Shown: piece by piece, positions 18,331 through 26,169 of the stretch
How the letters are laid out: each line of letters opens with the position of its first letter
Position numbering within the stretch: the stretch's first letter is position 1
DNA from: Tranquillimonas rosea
Lineage (GTDB): Bacteria; Pseudomonadota; Alphaproteobacteria; Rhodobacterales; Rhodobacteraceae
Length of the DNA: 64,000 bases
Reading direction: 5' to 3'
Assembly (NCBI RefSeq): GCF_900111315.1
Contig: NZ_FOGU01000006.1
Location: 62,001-126,000 of the forward strand
Program-made: the position numbers and the translations under genes
Notes under the pieces: model-generated
The model's input: the letters and a program-made list of their open reading frames with translations, nothing else
Databases searched by the model: none
What the model was told of the DNA's origin: nothing

Positions 18331-19472
18331 TGATCCCCTATGGCCGCCAGGACATCACGCAGGACGACATCGACGCCGTCTCCGAGGTGCTGCGGTCGGA
18401 CTACCTGACCCAGGGGCCCGCGGTCCCCCGGTTCGAGGCGGCGCTGACGGCGGCGACTGGTGCGGCGCACGCGGTGGCGGTGAACTCGGCCACGTCGGCG
18501 CTGCACATCGCCTGCCTCGCGCTCGACCTGGGGCCCGGCGACCGGCTGTGGACGTCGCCCAATACCTTCGTTGCCTCGGCAAATGTCGGGCGATTGTGCG
18601 GGGCGGACGTGGATTTCGTCGACATCGACGCCGACACGTTCAACATGGACCCCGCCAAACTGGCGGCCAAGCTCGAGACGGCCGAGCGCGACGGCACGCT
18701 GCCGAAGGTTCTGATGCCGGTCCACATGTGTGGGCAATCCGCCGACATGGAGGCGATCGGCACGCTCGCCCGGCGCTATGGCATCCGCGTGGTCGAGGAT
18801 GCGAGCCACGCCATCGGCGGCAGCTACAAGGACAAGCCGGTGGGCGCGTGTCCCCATTCGGACATCACCGTGTTCAGCTTTCATCCCGTCAAGATCGTCA
18901 CCACGGCCGAGGGCGGCGCGGCGGTGACCAACGATCCCGAGCTGGCCGCGCGGATGGATCGCCTGCGCTCGCACGGGGTGACGCGCGACGCCGACCTGAT
19001 GACGACCGAAAGCGAGGGCGGATGGTACTACCAGATGCTCGAGCTTGGGCTGAACTACCGCATGACCGAGATGCAGGCCGCGCTCGGCGTCAGCCAGATG
19101 GGACGGCTCGCCTCGTATGTCGACCACCGGGCCGCGCTCGCGGATCGCTACGACGACGTGCTGGGCGAGCTGCCGCTCGACCGGCCGGGTCGGCTGCCCG
19201 ACGCGGGGTCGAGCTGGCACCTCTACGTCATCCGCGTCGCCGCCGAACGGCGGCGGGAGGTCTTCGATCACCTGCGGGCCTCCGGGATCGGCGTCAATGT
19301 CCACTACATCCCGGTTCACACGCAGCCCTACTGGCAGGCGCAGGGCTTTCGCCCCGGCGACTTCCCCGAGTCCGAAACCTATTACTCCCGCGCCATCTCG
19401 ATCCCGGTGTTCGGAACGATGACCGAGGACCAGCAGGACGAGGTCGTCGCCCGGCTGCGAGAGATGCTGTGA
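18330..19472 (+). CDS. pseC: UDP-4-amino-4,6-dideoxy-N-acetyl-L-altrosamine transaminase
   Basis: 380 residues of the DegT/DnrJ/EryC1 aminotransferase family. PseC transfers an amino group to the C4 keto group of the PseB product. It opens with MIPYGRQDITQDDIDAVSEVL, the standard PseC start. The PLP lysine lies in VFSFHPVKIVTTAEGG, and substrate contacts occur at ELGLNYRMTEMQAALG and NVHYIPVHTQPYW. The stop overlaps the GTG start of pseF. Confidence 0.95.
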   Translation: MIPYGRQDITQDDIDAVSEVLRSDYLTQGPAVPRFEAALTAATGAAHAVAVNSATSALHIACLALDLGPGDRLWTSPNTFVASANVGRLCGADVDFVDIDADTFNMDPAKLAAKLETAERDGTLPKVLMPVHMCGQSADMEAIGTLARRYGIRVVEDASHAIGGSYKDKPVGACPHSDITVFSFHPVKIVTTAEGGAAVTNDPELAARMDRLRSHGVTRDADLMTTESEGGWYYQMLELGLNYRMTEMQAALGVSQMGRLASYVDHRAALADRYDDVLGELPLDRPGRLPDAGSSWHLYVIRVAAERRREVFDHLRASGIGVNVHYIPVHTQPYWQAQGFRPGDFPESETYYSRAISIPVFGTMTEDQQDEVVARLREML

Positions 19473-20146
19473 CGCTTTGCCTGATCCCGGCGCGGGGCGG
19501 CTCGAAGCGCATCCCGCGCAAGAACGTCCGCACCTTCGCCGGGCGCCCGATGATCGCCTGGTCGATCGCGGCGGCGCGCGAGGCCGGCGTGTTCGACCGC
19601 CTCGTCGTCTCGACCGACGATCCCGGCATCGCCGAGGTGGCGCGGGCCGAGGACGCCGAGGTGCTGCACCGCCCCGCGGAACTGGCCGACGACCATGCCA
19701 CGACGGCCGCCGTGGTGCGCCACGGGATCGAGCAGGCGGGGCAGGGCCACGACGCGGTCTGCTGCCTCTACGCGACGGCGCCCTTCGTCCGCGCCGCCGA
19801 CATCCGGGCGGGTCTGCCGATGCTGGACCGCGCGGCCTTTGCCGTGCCGGTGACGAGCTTTCCCTTCCCGATCCAGCGGGCGGTGCGGATCACCGGGGAG
19901 GACCGGCTCGAGATGATGCATCCCGAGCACCTGAACACCCGCAGCCAGGACCTGGAGGAGGCGTGGCACGATGCGGGCCAGTTCTACTGGGGCCGCGTCA
20001 CAGCCTGGACGGAAGGCACCCCGCTCTTCGGCTCCAGGACGATGCCGATCCGGCTGCCGCGCTGGCGGGTGCAGGACATCGACACCGAAGAGGACTGGCG
20101 CCGCGCCGAGGCGATGTTTCAGGCGCTCGTGGCTTCCGGAGCGTAG
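19469..20146 (+). CDS. pseF: CMP-pseudaminic acid synthetase (cytidylyltransferase)
   Basis: 225 residues of the CMP-sialic acid synthetase family. It activates the finished nonulosonic acid with CTP. The nucleotide-binding motif IPARGGSKRIPRKN is at residues 6-19, and the C-terminal PRWRVQDIDTEEDWRRAE segment is typical of PseF. Translation starts at GTG, overlapping the pseC stop (GTGA). The next gene on the opposite strand overlaps its end by 28 bases. Confidence 0.93.
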   Translation: MTLCLIPARGGSKRIPRKNVRTFAGRPMIAWSIAAAREAGVFDRLVVSTDDPGIAEVARAEDAEVLHRPAELADDHATTAAVVRHGIEQAGQGHDAVCCLYATAPFVRAADIRAGLPMLDRAAFAVPVTSFPFPIQRAVRITGEDRLEMMHPEHLNTRSQDLEEAWHDAGQFYWGRVTAWTEGTPLFGSRTMPIRLPRWRVQDIDTEEDWRRAEAMFQALVASGA

Positions 20147-20718
20147 ATTTCGCCGTTGTAGAAGGGATGCGCGCTCAAGAGCCGCTCCAGGAAAGCAGAC
20201 GGATCGTGGGCCGGCACGCCTTCGAAACTGCGCCTGAACGCAGCAATGCTGGCCTCTTCCGAGTCGAGATACGCGTCATTGCCGGGCGAGGCCGCGACGC
20301 GCGTCGTGACGTCCAGGTCCGTCGGCAGGACGGTCCGGAAGATCTCGTCCGTGCGGGGGCCGTGGTATTCCGATGTTACGACGATGACCTGCCGTAGCGC
20401 GGGAAGCCGCGCCAGAATATCGGTTCCGAAGAATACCGCGTCGCCAACCGTGTCGCGGGCGCGTCGGTTCTGAAGAATCCGCTCCCCGTTCACACCAAGC
20501 TTCACTGCCTCGGCTGCCATCACCGCGCTGATCGGGGTCTTGCTGTCGGTGCGATAGGCCCAGCCCGAGGTCACGAAGACGGCGTCCGGCGTGTCCCGCC
20601 AGAGCGAGACGGCTCTGTCCAGCCTTGCACGAGATTGATCATTCAGGCGAAGATCGGCATCCATTAGGTTTGCCAGAACCAGTACAGCGACGGAGGCTCT
20701 TTCGAGGTCGGTCGTCAC
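20119..20718 (-). CDS. DUF218 (YdcF/SanA-like) protein inside the pse locus
   Basis: 199 residues with the DUF218 core. A first strand (VLVLANLMDADLRLND) is followed by RLDRAVSLWRDTPDAVFVTSGW, then KLGVNGERILQNRRARDTVGDAVFFG and VIVVTSEYHGPRTDEIFR. This is the Rossmann-like fold of YdcF, SanA and ElyC, whose biochemical activity is mostly unknown. It lacks the usual N-terminal membrane anchor, so it is probably cytoplasmic. Base composition is lower in GC than its neighbours, suggesting that it came in with the two following genes. A role in nonulosonic acid processing is only inferred from position. Confidence 0.75.
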   Translation of the reverse strand: MTTDLERASVAVLVLANLMDADLRLNDQSRARLDRAVSLWRDTPDAVFVTSGWAYRTDSKTPISAVMAAEAVKLGVNGERILQNRRARDTVGDAVFFGTDILARLPALRQVIVVTSEYHGPRTDEIFRTVLPTDLDVTTRVAASPGNDAYLDSEEASIAAFRRSFEGVPAHDPSAFLERLLSAHPFYNGEIYAPEATSA

Positions 20719-20749
20719 GCTCGTGTCCCTCTAGAGGCAAGGATGAAGT

Positions 20750-21361
20750 TTGGCCTATCCATTTCTACTCGTGTTGTCCAATTCGGCCGACGGCGGCGTT
20801 CTGGCAGATCAGTTGCGGGCGCGGGACTGGGACGTGGAACTGAGCGGTGACAAGCTTGGCCCCGAAAAGGCGGCGAAACCCTCTCAATTGATCGTCAGTT
20901 ACGGGTATCGCCATATCGTGGACCGCGCGACGATCGCGGCAGTGTCGGGCGAGATCGTCAATCTGCACATCAGTCTCCTGCCATGGAACCGGGGCGCCGA
21001 TCCGAACATCTGGTCGTTTCTGGAGGACACGCCGAAAGGGGTCACGATTCACCGCCTGACGCCCGGATTGGATCGGGGGCCGATCTTTGCGCAACGGCGC
21101 GTCGAATTCGACGAGGCCGAAGAGACACTCGCATCGAGCTACGAGAAGTTGCAGAACGTCGTGCGGGAGGTGTTTCTGGACAACGTTTCGGCCATTGCAC
21201 AAGGCCGCATCGCCCCGTGGCCGCAGGAAGAGGGCGGCTCGTCTCACAGGTCGGCGGAGCTTGCATCATATCGAGATGCCCTGCTGGGCCACGAGGGGTT
21301 CGATGTTCCGATCCCGACGCTGCGACGACGCTGGAGGGATTTCAGCGCCGCTGCGCGATAA
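20750..21361 (+). CDS. Formyltransferase family protein, probable sugar N-formyltransferase
   Basis: 203 residues of the methionyl-tRNA formyltransferase/GART fold. The catalytic triad is intact: Asn71 and His73 in IVNLHISLLPWNRGADPN, and Asp108 in TPGLDRGPIF. The folate-site strand is LIVSYGYRHIV. It lacks the C-terminal tRNA-binding domain of Fmt, which points to a sugar amine as acceptor. It starts at TTG with AAGGA 6 bases upstream; no ATG or GTG fits the frame. In the pse locus it could formylate the 4-amino group of the PseC product in place of acetylation by PseH. G+C in sampled lines is only 55-58%. Confidence 0.8.
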   Translation: MAYPFLLVLSNSADGGVLADQLRARDWDVELSGDKLGPEKAAKPSQLIVSYGYRHIVDRATIAAVSGEIVNLHISLLPWNRGADPNIWSFLEDTPKGVTIHRLTPGLDRGPIFAQRRVEFDEAEETLASSYEKLQNVVREVFLDNVSAIAQGRIAPWPQEEGGSSHRSAELASYRDALLGHEGFDVPIPTLRRRWRDFSAAAR

Positions 21362-22664
21362 GCTCCATCACGAGCGACGCCGAACGCTTCGCAGCGCCCG
21401 TATGTCGGGTCGCGAAGTCGTTTGCCCGAGACGAATACGCCGCCAGCTTCTCACGGTCTTTCAACAGATCGAGGCCGAGGATTTCGAGACCGTGCGCATC
21501 CGGCGTGCATGTGAGCGCCCCGGCTTCCAGGGCCTCGATGGCCGGAAACGTGATCCCGAAGATGGATGGCCCCATCACCACGGGTTTGCCGAGCGACAGG
21601 GGCTCGACGATGTTGTGACCGCCATGATCCACCAGGCTCGCTCCGACAAAGACCAGGTCGGATAGCTCGTAGTAATAGGCCATCTCGCCGAGAGAATCGC
21701 CCAACAGGACCTGCGTTGTCGGCACGCCGGAGAGGTCCGCCCCAAGCGCAGCGCTGCGCCGCGAGACCGGCAGTCCGGCTTCGGAAAGGCGCCGGGCCAC
21801 GGCGTCGAACCGCTGCGGGGAGCGTGGCACCCAGACGACCTGAGCGACCTCCAGTGCCCGGCGCACAAGCGGCACGAGGTCTTCTTCCTCTCCGGTAACG
21901 GTCGACGCCAGAAGAAGGACCGGACGCTCCGGTGACCAGCGCGTCCGCGTGGCCTGCGCCGCGGCGCGTTGGCATGCGTCCATCGGTTGATCGAACTTCA
22001 GTTCACCGGTCAGCGCAATGCGCTCCGGTGCTACGCCGACGCGCAGGTAGCGTGAGAAATGGGTTTCGGATTTCGTGAGAATTGCAGTGAACTGGGAAAA
22101 CAACTCCAGCCGTACACCCCCGAAGCGCCGGGAATCCCGTTCGATCGTCCGGTCGAGCAAGTTGCCGTTCACCTGCAGCATCGGCACCCCGACGGCCCGC
22201 GCGACGATCAGCTGGCCCGCCCACACTTCAGACTCGACGATCAGGCCGGCGGCGGGCCGCAAGCGTCTCAGGAACAGCCGAAGGGCCCAGAACATGTCCG
22301 CCGGAGCATAGCGATGCGTCACTGCCTCGTCGGTGAACAGACGGCGTCCCTCGGACAGGCCGGCCGGTGAGGACGAGGTGAGGCAGATCGAGTATCCGTC
22401 ACGCAGCAGTTCCGAGATCAGCGGCGCAACGGCCCGGACCTCGCCGAGGGACGCCGCGTGAATCCAGATGCTCCCACACGCACCGACCGGTCCAAAGCCG
22501 AAGCGGTGGTGAAGATTCTTGCGATAAAGCGGTTCGCGCCGGGAACGCCACATTAGAAATGCCAGGATCGCGGGCAGCAGCAGATGCAGCACCGCCTGAT
22601 AGATCCAATGCGCAACGCGCAGCCGCCGCGAGGGCGGCGGCGGCAGCGTCAGGTCGAGGCTCAC
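21342..22664 (-). CDS. GT30 (WaaA/KDO transferase-like) glycosyltransferase in the pse locus
   Basis: 440 residues. A short N-terminal membrane anchor (about residues 20-38) is followed by the GT30 signature IHAASLGEVRA with catalytic-base Glu75. Then come VESEVWAGQLI, LTGELKFDQ and the CMP-sugar-binding region DLVFVGASLVDHGGHNIVEPLSLGKPV. WaaA enzymes transfer KDO from CMP-KDO to lipid A. This copy is coupled to pseI (GTG start overlapping the pseI stop, GTGA) rather than to lpxK, so it may use CMP-pseudaminic acid, a related CMP-2-keto sugar. It overlaps the formyltransferase gene by 20 bases convergently. GT30 membership is firm; the donor is unproven. Confidence 0.82.
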   Translation of the reverse strand: MSLDLTLPPPPSRRLRVAHWIYQAVLHLLLPAILAFLMWRSRREPLYRKNLHHRFGFGPVGACGSIWIHAASLGEVRAVAPLISELLRDGYSICLTSSSPAGLSEGRRLFTDEAVTHRYAPADMFWALRLFLRRLRPAAGLIVESEVWAGQLIVARAVGVPMLQVNGNLLDRTIERDSRRFGGVRLELFSQFTAILTKSETHFSRYLRVGVAPERIALTGELKFDQPMDACQRAAAQATRTRWSPERPVLLLASTVTGEEEDLVPLVRRALEVAQVVWVPRSPQRFDAVARRLSEAGLPVSRRSAALGADLSGVPTTQVLLGDSLGEMAYYYELSDLVFVGASLVDHGGHNIVEPLSLGKPVVMGPSIFGITFPAIEALEAGALTCTPDAHGLEILGLDLLKDREKLAAYSSRANDFATRHTGAAKRSASLVMELIAQRR

Positions 22665-23707
22665 CTGTCGAGGTCTTCGTAGCGGATCGGGTGCCCTTGC
22701 CGGACTGCAGTCGACAGGCGCGCGCCCACCAGCGCGGCCTTGTCCGTGGGCGGGATACCGGCAGAGGGGCGGATGAACCGGAAATCCTCTTCCGCTACGA
22801 CGTGCCCGGCGGGCAGATCGTGCAGCGCGAATGCCGAGCGTCGGCCCCAGGCCTTCGATCCGACCTCGTTCTCGGTCGTGTGCTTCTCGGGCGAGCCGCG
22901 CAGGGTGTGGATCTCTTCGACGCCCTGCGCGATCTCGCGCATCACGTCCGGCGTGGCCGAGAACTTGTGGTCCGGGCCGTCGCGCGTCGGGTCGTCGGTA
23001 AAGTGCTTTTCGACCGCCACCGCGCCGATCGCGGCCGCGGCCAGCGGCCCGCGCGACCCGATCGTGTGGTCCGAGAACCCGACCATCCGCCCGAAGCGCT
23101 CGCCGATCAACGCCATGGCGCGCAGGTTGATCTGCTCGAACGGGGCGGGATAGCTGGAACAGCAGTGCAGCAGGACCACCGGGCCCGAGCCGGCCTTGTC
23201 CAGAACCTCGAGCGCGTGCTCGATCTCGTCCATCGTCGCCATGCCGGTGGACAGGATCACCGGTTTGCCGGTGGTGCCGACCGCGCGCAGCAGGTCGTCG
23301 AAGGTCATCTCGAACGAGGCGATCTTGTAGACGGCGCAGCCCAGGTCCTCGATGAAGTCCAGGTCGCGCGGGTCGTAGATCGAGGTGAAGGGCAGAAGCC
23401 CCCGCTCGCGCGCCTTGTCGAAGAGCGGGCGGTGGAACTCCATCGGCATGTGCGCCCACTCGTAGAGATCGTAGAGCGTCGGCCGCCCCCAGGATTTCTG
23501 CACGTCCATCGAAGGATGGTCCGAACGCATCGTCAGGCTGTCGGCGTTGTAGGTCTGCAGCTTCAGGCAGTCCCACCCGGCATCCGCCGCGATGTCGACG
23601 AGATGCAGCGCGCGATCGAGATCGCCGTCGTGGTTTGCGCTGACCTCGGCGATCAGCAGGGTCTTTTCGTCGGGGCCGAGCGGTTTGCCTTCGAGCATGA
23701 GCGACAT
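22661..23707 (-). CDS. pseI: Pseudaminic acid synthase (NeuB family)
   Basis: 348 residues: a NeuB-type barrel plus a C-terminal SAF (antifreeze-like) domain (about 285-345, ending in the VRQGHPIRYEDLDR loop). It condenses a 6-deoxy-hexosamine derivative with PEP to give the nine-carbon acid. Conserved parts include LLIAEVSANHDGDLDRAL, CLKLQTYNADSLT, KIASFEMTFDDLL, STGMATMDEIEHAL and VGFSDHTIGSRGPLAAAAIGAVAVEKHF. The YNADSLT and W-G-R motifs favour PseI over NeuB or LegI. AAGGA lies 8 bases before the ATG. It is the first gene of a minus-strand pair with the GT30 gene. Confidence 0.92.
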   Translation of the reverse strand: MSLMLEGKPLGPDEKTLLIAEVSANHDGDLDRALHLVDIAADAGWDCLKLQTYNADSLTMRSDHPSMDVQKSWGRPTLYDLYEWAHMPMEFHRPLFDKARERGLLPFTSIYDPRDLDFIEDLGCAVYKIASFEMTFDDLLRAVGTTGKPVILSTGMATMDEIEHALEVLDKAGSGPVVLLHCCSSYPAPFEQINLRAMALIGERFGRMVGFSDHTIGSRGPLAAAAIGAVAVEKHFTDDPTRDGPDHKFSATPDVMREIAQGVEEIHTLRGSPEKHTTENEVGSKAWGRRSAFALHDLPAGHVVAEEDFRFIRPSAGIPPTDKAALVGARLSTAVRQGHPIRYEDLDR

Positions 23708-23768
23708 GGGCGGGTTCCTTGGATGCAGAATCCCGTCATGCCACCGGATCGCGGCGAGCGCAAAAGGC

Positions 23769-25181
23769 TTAGGGCGCGGCGACCGCCGCCAGCGGTGCGC
23801 GCGACATGGGCTGGCCGGGGGCCAGCGCGGCGGTCTTGGGGCAGGTCACCCGGATCACCGCGCTGCCGGTAATGCCGCTGTCGCGCAGGGCGCGGTCGAG
23901 GCCGGCGAGAGACGTCTCGACGATCCGCTCGCCGGCCTGCGAGACCTCGGCCGCGACGGTAACGGGGGCGTCCGGGCCAAGTCCGGCCCGCAGCAGCTCG
24001 TCGCGGATGTCGCCCGCCGTCCGCACGGCCATGTAGAACACCAGCGTCGTGCCGGGCCGGATGTGATGGGCCCAGTCCGGCCGTCGGTCGCCCGCGCGGC
24101 AGGTGCCGGTGGCAAGGACCAGCGTGTCGGTCTCGCCCCGGCGTGTGAGGCTGTCCCCCGTAGCGGCGGCCGCGGCGCTGGCCGCGGTGACGCCGGGGAC
24201 GATCTCGCAGGGCAGTCCTGCGGCGCGGGCGGCCTCCAATTCTTCGGTCGCGCGCCCGAAGATCGACGGATCGCCCGATTTCAGGCGCACCACGCGGCGC
24301 CCCTTGCGCGCCTCGGCCACGATCAGGGCGCTGATCCGTTCCTGCGGCCAGGCATGGGCGCCGACCGTCTTGCCGACATGGACCCGCTCGGCGTCGCGGC
24401 GCGCAAGCTCCAGCGCCGCGGGATCGACGAGCCGGTCGTAGAACACCACGTCCGCCTCCTGCAGCCGCTCGACCGCGCGCAGGGTCAGCAGGTCGCGCGC
24501 GCCCGGACCCGCGCCGACGAGCGCGATCTGGCCCTGCCCGCCCTCGTCGGGGCCGCCATCGGCGATCGCCTGCTTCATCAGGCGCGCTGCCTCGCGCTCA
24601 CCGCCGCGGCGGAAGGTGCGCCAGGGGGTTTCGGTCAGCGCCCACCGCCAGAAGGCGCGGCGCCGCGCCTCGGGCACACGCTCGGCCACGGCGTCGCGCA
24701 GCCGGCCCGCAAGCGCGGCGAAGCTGCCCAGGCGCGGGTCGAGCATCTGCTCAACCTGCGTCTTGATCGACCGCCCGAGGACCGGCGCGGTGCCTTCGGT
24801 CCCGATGGCGACGACGACCGGGTCGCGGTCGACGATCGACGGCGTCGTCACGTCGCACAGCGCGGGCCGGTCCACGACGTTCACCGTGGCGCCCGCGCGT
24901 TTCGCAAGCGCGTGCAGCGCCACGTCCGCCACCGGAGAGCCTGTCGCGATGAAGACCAGCGCGGCGTCCGCGAAGCTGTCCGGCGTGATCGCGCCCGTCC
25001 GGTGCTCGGCCCTGCCGTCGGCGACGAGGCCGGCAAGCTCGGGCTCCAGCGCGGCAGCGAGCAGAACGAGCCGCGCGTCGGTCTTGAGGATCAGGCGGGC
25101 CTTTTGCGCAGCCTGCTCGCCGCCGCCCGCGATGACCACGCGGCGGCCGCTCGTCCTGAAGAACATCGGAAAGCTTCGCAT
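23769..25181 (-). CDS. cysG: Siroheme synthase (trifunctional CysG)
   Basis: 470 residues. The N-terminal part (1-205) is the precorrin-2 dehydrogenase/sirohydrochlorin ferrochelatase, with NAD loop VVIAGGGEQAAQKARLIL. The C-terminal part (about 215-455) is uroporphyrinogen-III C-methyltransferase, with IALVGAGPGARDLLTLRA, VRLKSGDPSIFGRATEE and IVPGVTAASAAAAATG. Together they make siroheme from uroporphyrinogen III. It is the last gene of the nitrate assimilation operon, supplying the cofactor of NirB. The gap to the TrpD-like gene is 16 bases. Confidence 0.94.
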   Translation of the reverse strand: MRSFPMFFRTSGRRVVIAGGGEQAAQKARLILKTDARLVLLAAALEPELAGLVADGRAEHRTGAITPDSFADAALVFIATGSPVADVALHALAKRAGATVNVVDRPALCDVTTPSIVDRDPVVVAIGTEGTAPVLGRSIKTQVEQMLDPRLGSFAALAGRLRDAVAERVPEARRRAFWRWALTETPWRTFRRGGEREAARLMKQAIADGGPDEGGQGQIALVGAGPGARDLLTLRAVERLQEADVVFYDRLVDPAALELARRDAERVHVGKTVGAHAWPQERISALIVAEARKGRRVVRLKSGDPSIFGRATEELEAARAAGLPCEIVPGVTAASAAAAATGDSLTRRGETDTLVLATGTCRAGDRRPDWAHHIRPGTTLVFYMAVRTAGDIRDELLRAGLGPDAPVTVAAEVSQAGERIVETSLAGLDRALRDSGITGSAVIRVTCPKTAALAPGQPMSRAPLAAVAAP

Positions 25182-25197
25182 CTCGTCTCTCCCGGTG

Positions 25198-26169
25198 TCA
25201 GGCCGCCCGTCGCGACCGGTCGTCCCAAAGCGCGCGTGCCATAGCCGCGCCGTCGTCGGTCGCGCCGACGGTGTCCAGTGCCAGCGCCGCCGTGCTGAGC
25301 ACGATGCTCTCGGCGAACTCGTCCTGCAGCCGCCCCTCCCACAGGGCGCTCAGAGCGCCCGGTTCGGTCGGCGCGTCGGCCAGACGCTGATGGGCGTCGA
25401 CCAGCGTGCCGGTGCCTCCGGTCCAGCTCTGCCCGTCGCGCAGGCCGAAGATGGCGATGTCCTTGGCGGGGTGATGCTCGAACTCGCCGCCGCCGCCCTT
25501 GAGCACGGTCAGCTCCTTCAGCCCGAGGATGCCGGCGGCATCGCTCTGCAACTCGCGGTAGGGTGGGTGAAAGACGCCCTGCACCGCAGCGGGGGCGCCG
25601 GCGGGGTTCAGCATCCGCAGCGTCGTGTTGATGCACGAGCGCAGGCCCAGGACGTCGCGTAGGCGCAGAAGCTCCATCAGCCGCGGCGACAGCGCCTCGA
25701 GCGGCAGGTAGACGATCCCGCCCCGCGCCAGGCGCGCCGCGGCGTCGGGGATGTCCGCCGCCCGCGGTATTCCCGCCTCGGGCAGTGCGTCGCGGACATT
25801 CGCGCCAGGGGATTGGTGGCTGTTCCAGCCGTGCAGCAGCACCGGCACGCCCGCCTGCGCGACAAGCCGCGCCGCCAGCAGGAACCACGGCAGGCCGCGG
25901 CTGCGCCCGGCGGCATATGTCGGCCAGTCGAGCGCCGGGGCCGGGCCGGGCCAATCGGGCAGGCTACTCCGCGCGCCGGCCGCGAAACCGGCGATCTCCT
26001 CTGCCGTCTCGCCCTTCATGCGCAACAGCATGAGGATCGCGCCGATGGCCTCGGGCGCCGCGTCGGGGGCCATCATCGCCTCCATCGCGCCGGTCGCCTC
26101 GTCGATGGTCATCGACCGGGCCCGGCCCTGGCCGCGTCCGAGGATTCGGACATAGGGAGCTAGTGTCAT
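25198..26169 (-). CDS. TrpD/YbiB-like glycosyl transferase family 3 protein
   Basis: 323 residues resembling anthranilate phosphoribosyltransferase, but of the YbiB (TrpD2) branch. The N-terminal helical domain includes MTIDEATGAMEAMM and AIGAILMLLRMKGETAEEIAGF. The C-terminal part has LRSCINTTLRMLNPAGAPAAVQGVFHPPY and LTVLKGGGGEFEHHPAKD. TrpD2 proteins lack the usual PRPP site and have been linked to nucleic-acid binding. The gene sits between nasA and cysG, overlapping nasA by an ATGA. Why a TrpD-like protein is embedded in a nitrate operon is not known. Confidence 0.85.
   Translation of the reverse strand: MTLAPYVRILGRGQGRARSMTIDEATGAMEAMMAPDAAPEAIGAILMLLRMKGETAEEIAGFAAGARSSLPDWPGPAPALDWPTYAAGRSRGLPWFLLAARLVAQAGVPVLLHGWNSHQSPGANVRDALPEAGIPRAADIPDAAARLARGGIVYLPLEALSPRLMELLRLRDVLGLRSCINTTLRMLNPAGAPAAVQGVFHPPYRELQSDAAGILGLKELTVLKGGGGEFEHHPAKDIAIFGLRDGQSWTGGTGTLVDAHQRLADAPTEPGALSALWEGRLQDEFAESIVLSTAALALDTVGATDDGAAMARALWDDRSRRAA

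Noticed and set aside
16284-19472. A 1062-codon plus-strand frame
   Set aside because: Only its last part is real (pseC, from 18330). The rest is antisense to the dehydratase gene or out of frame with pseB.
22664-23576. N-terminal extension of the GT30 gene through pseI
   Set aside because: The frame is open but lies within pseI in another frame; the GTG at 22664 overlapping the pseI stop gives the normal WaaA length.
23708-23768. Terminator between cysG and pseI
   Set aside because: A TTTT run follows the cysG stop but no stem precedes it, so read-through from the nas operon into pseI cannot be excluded or shown.
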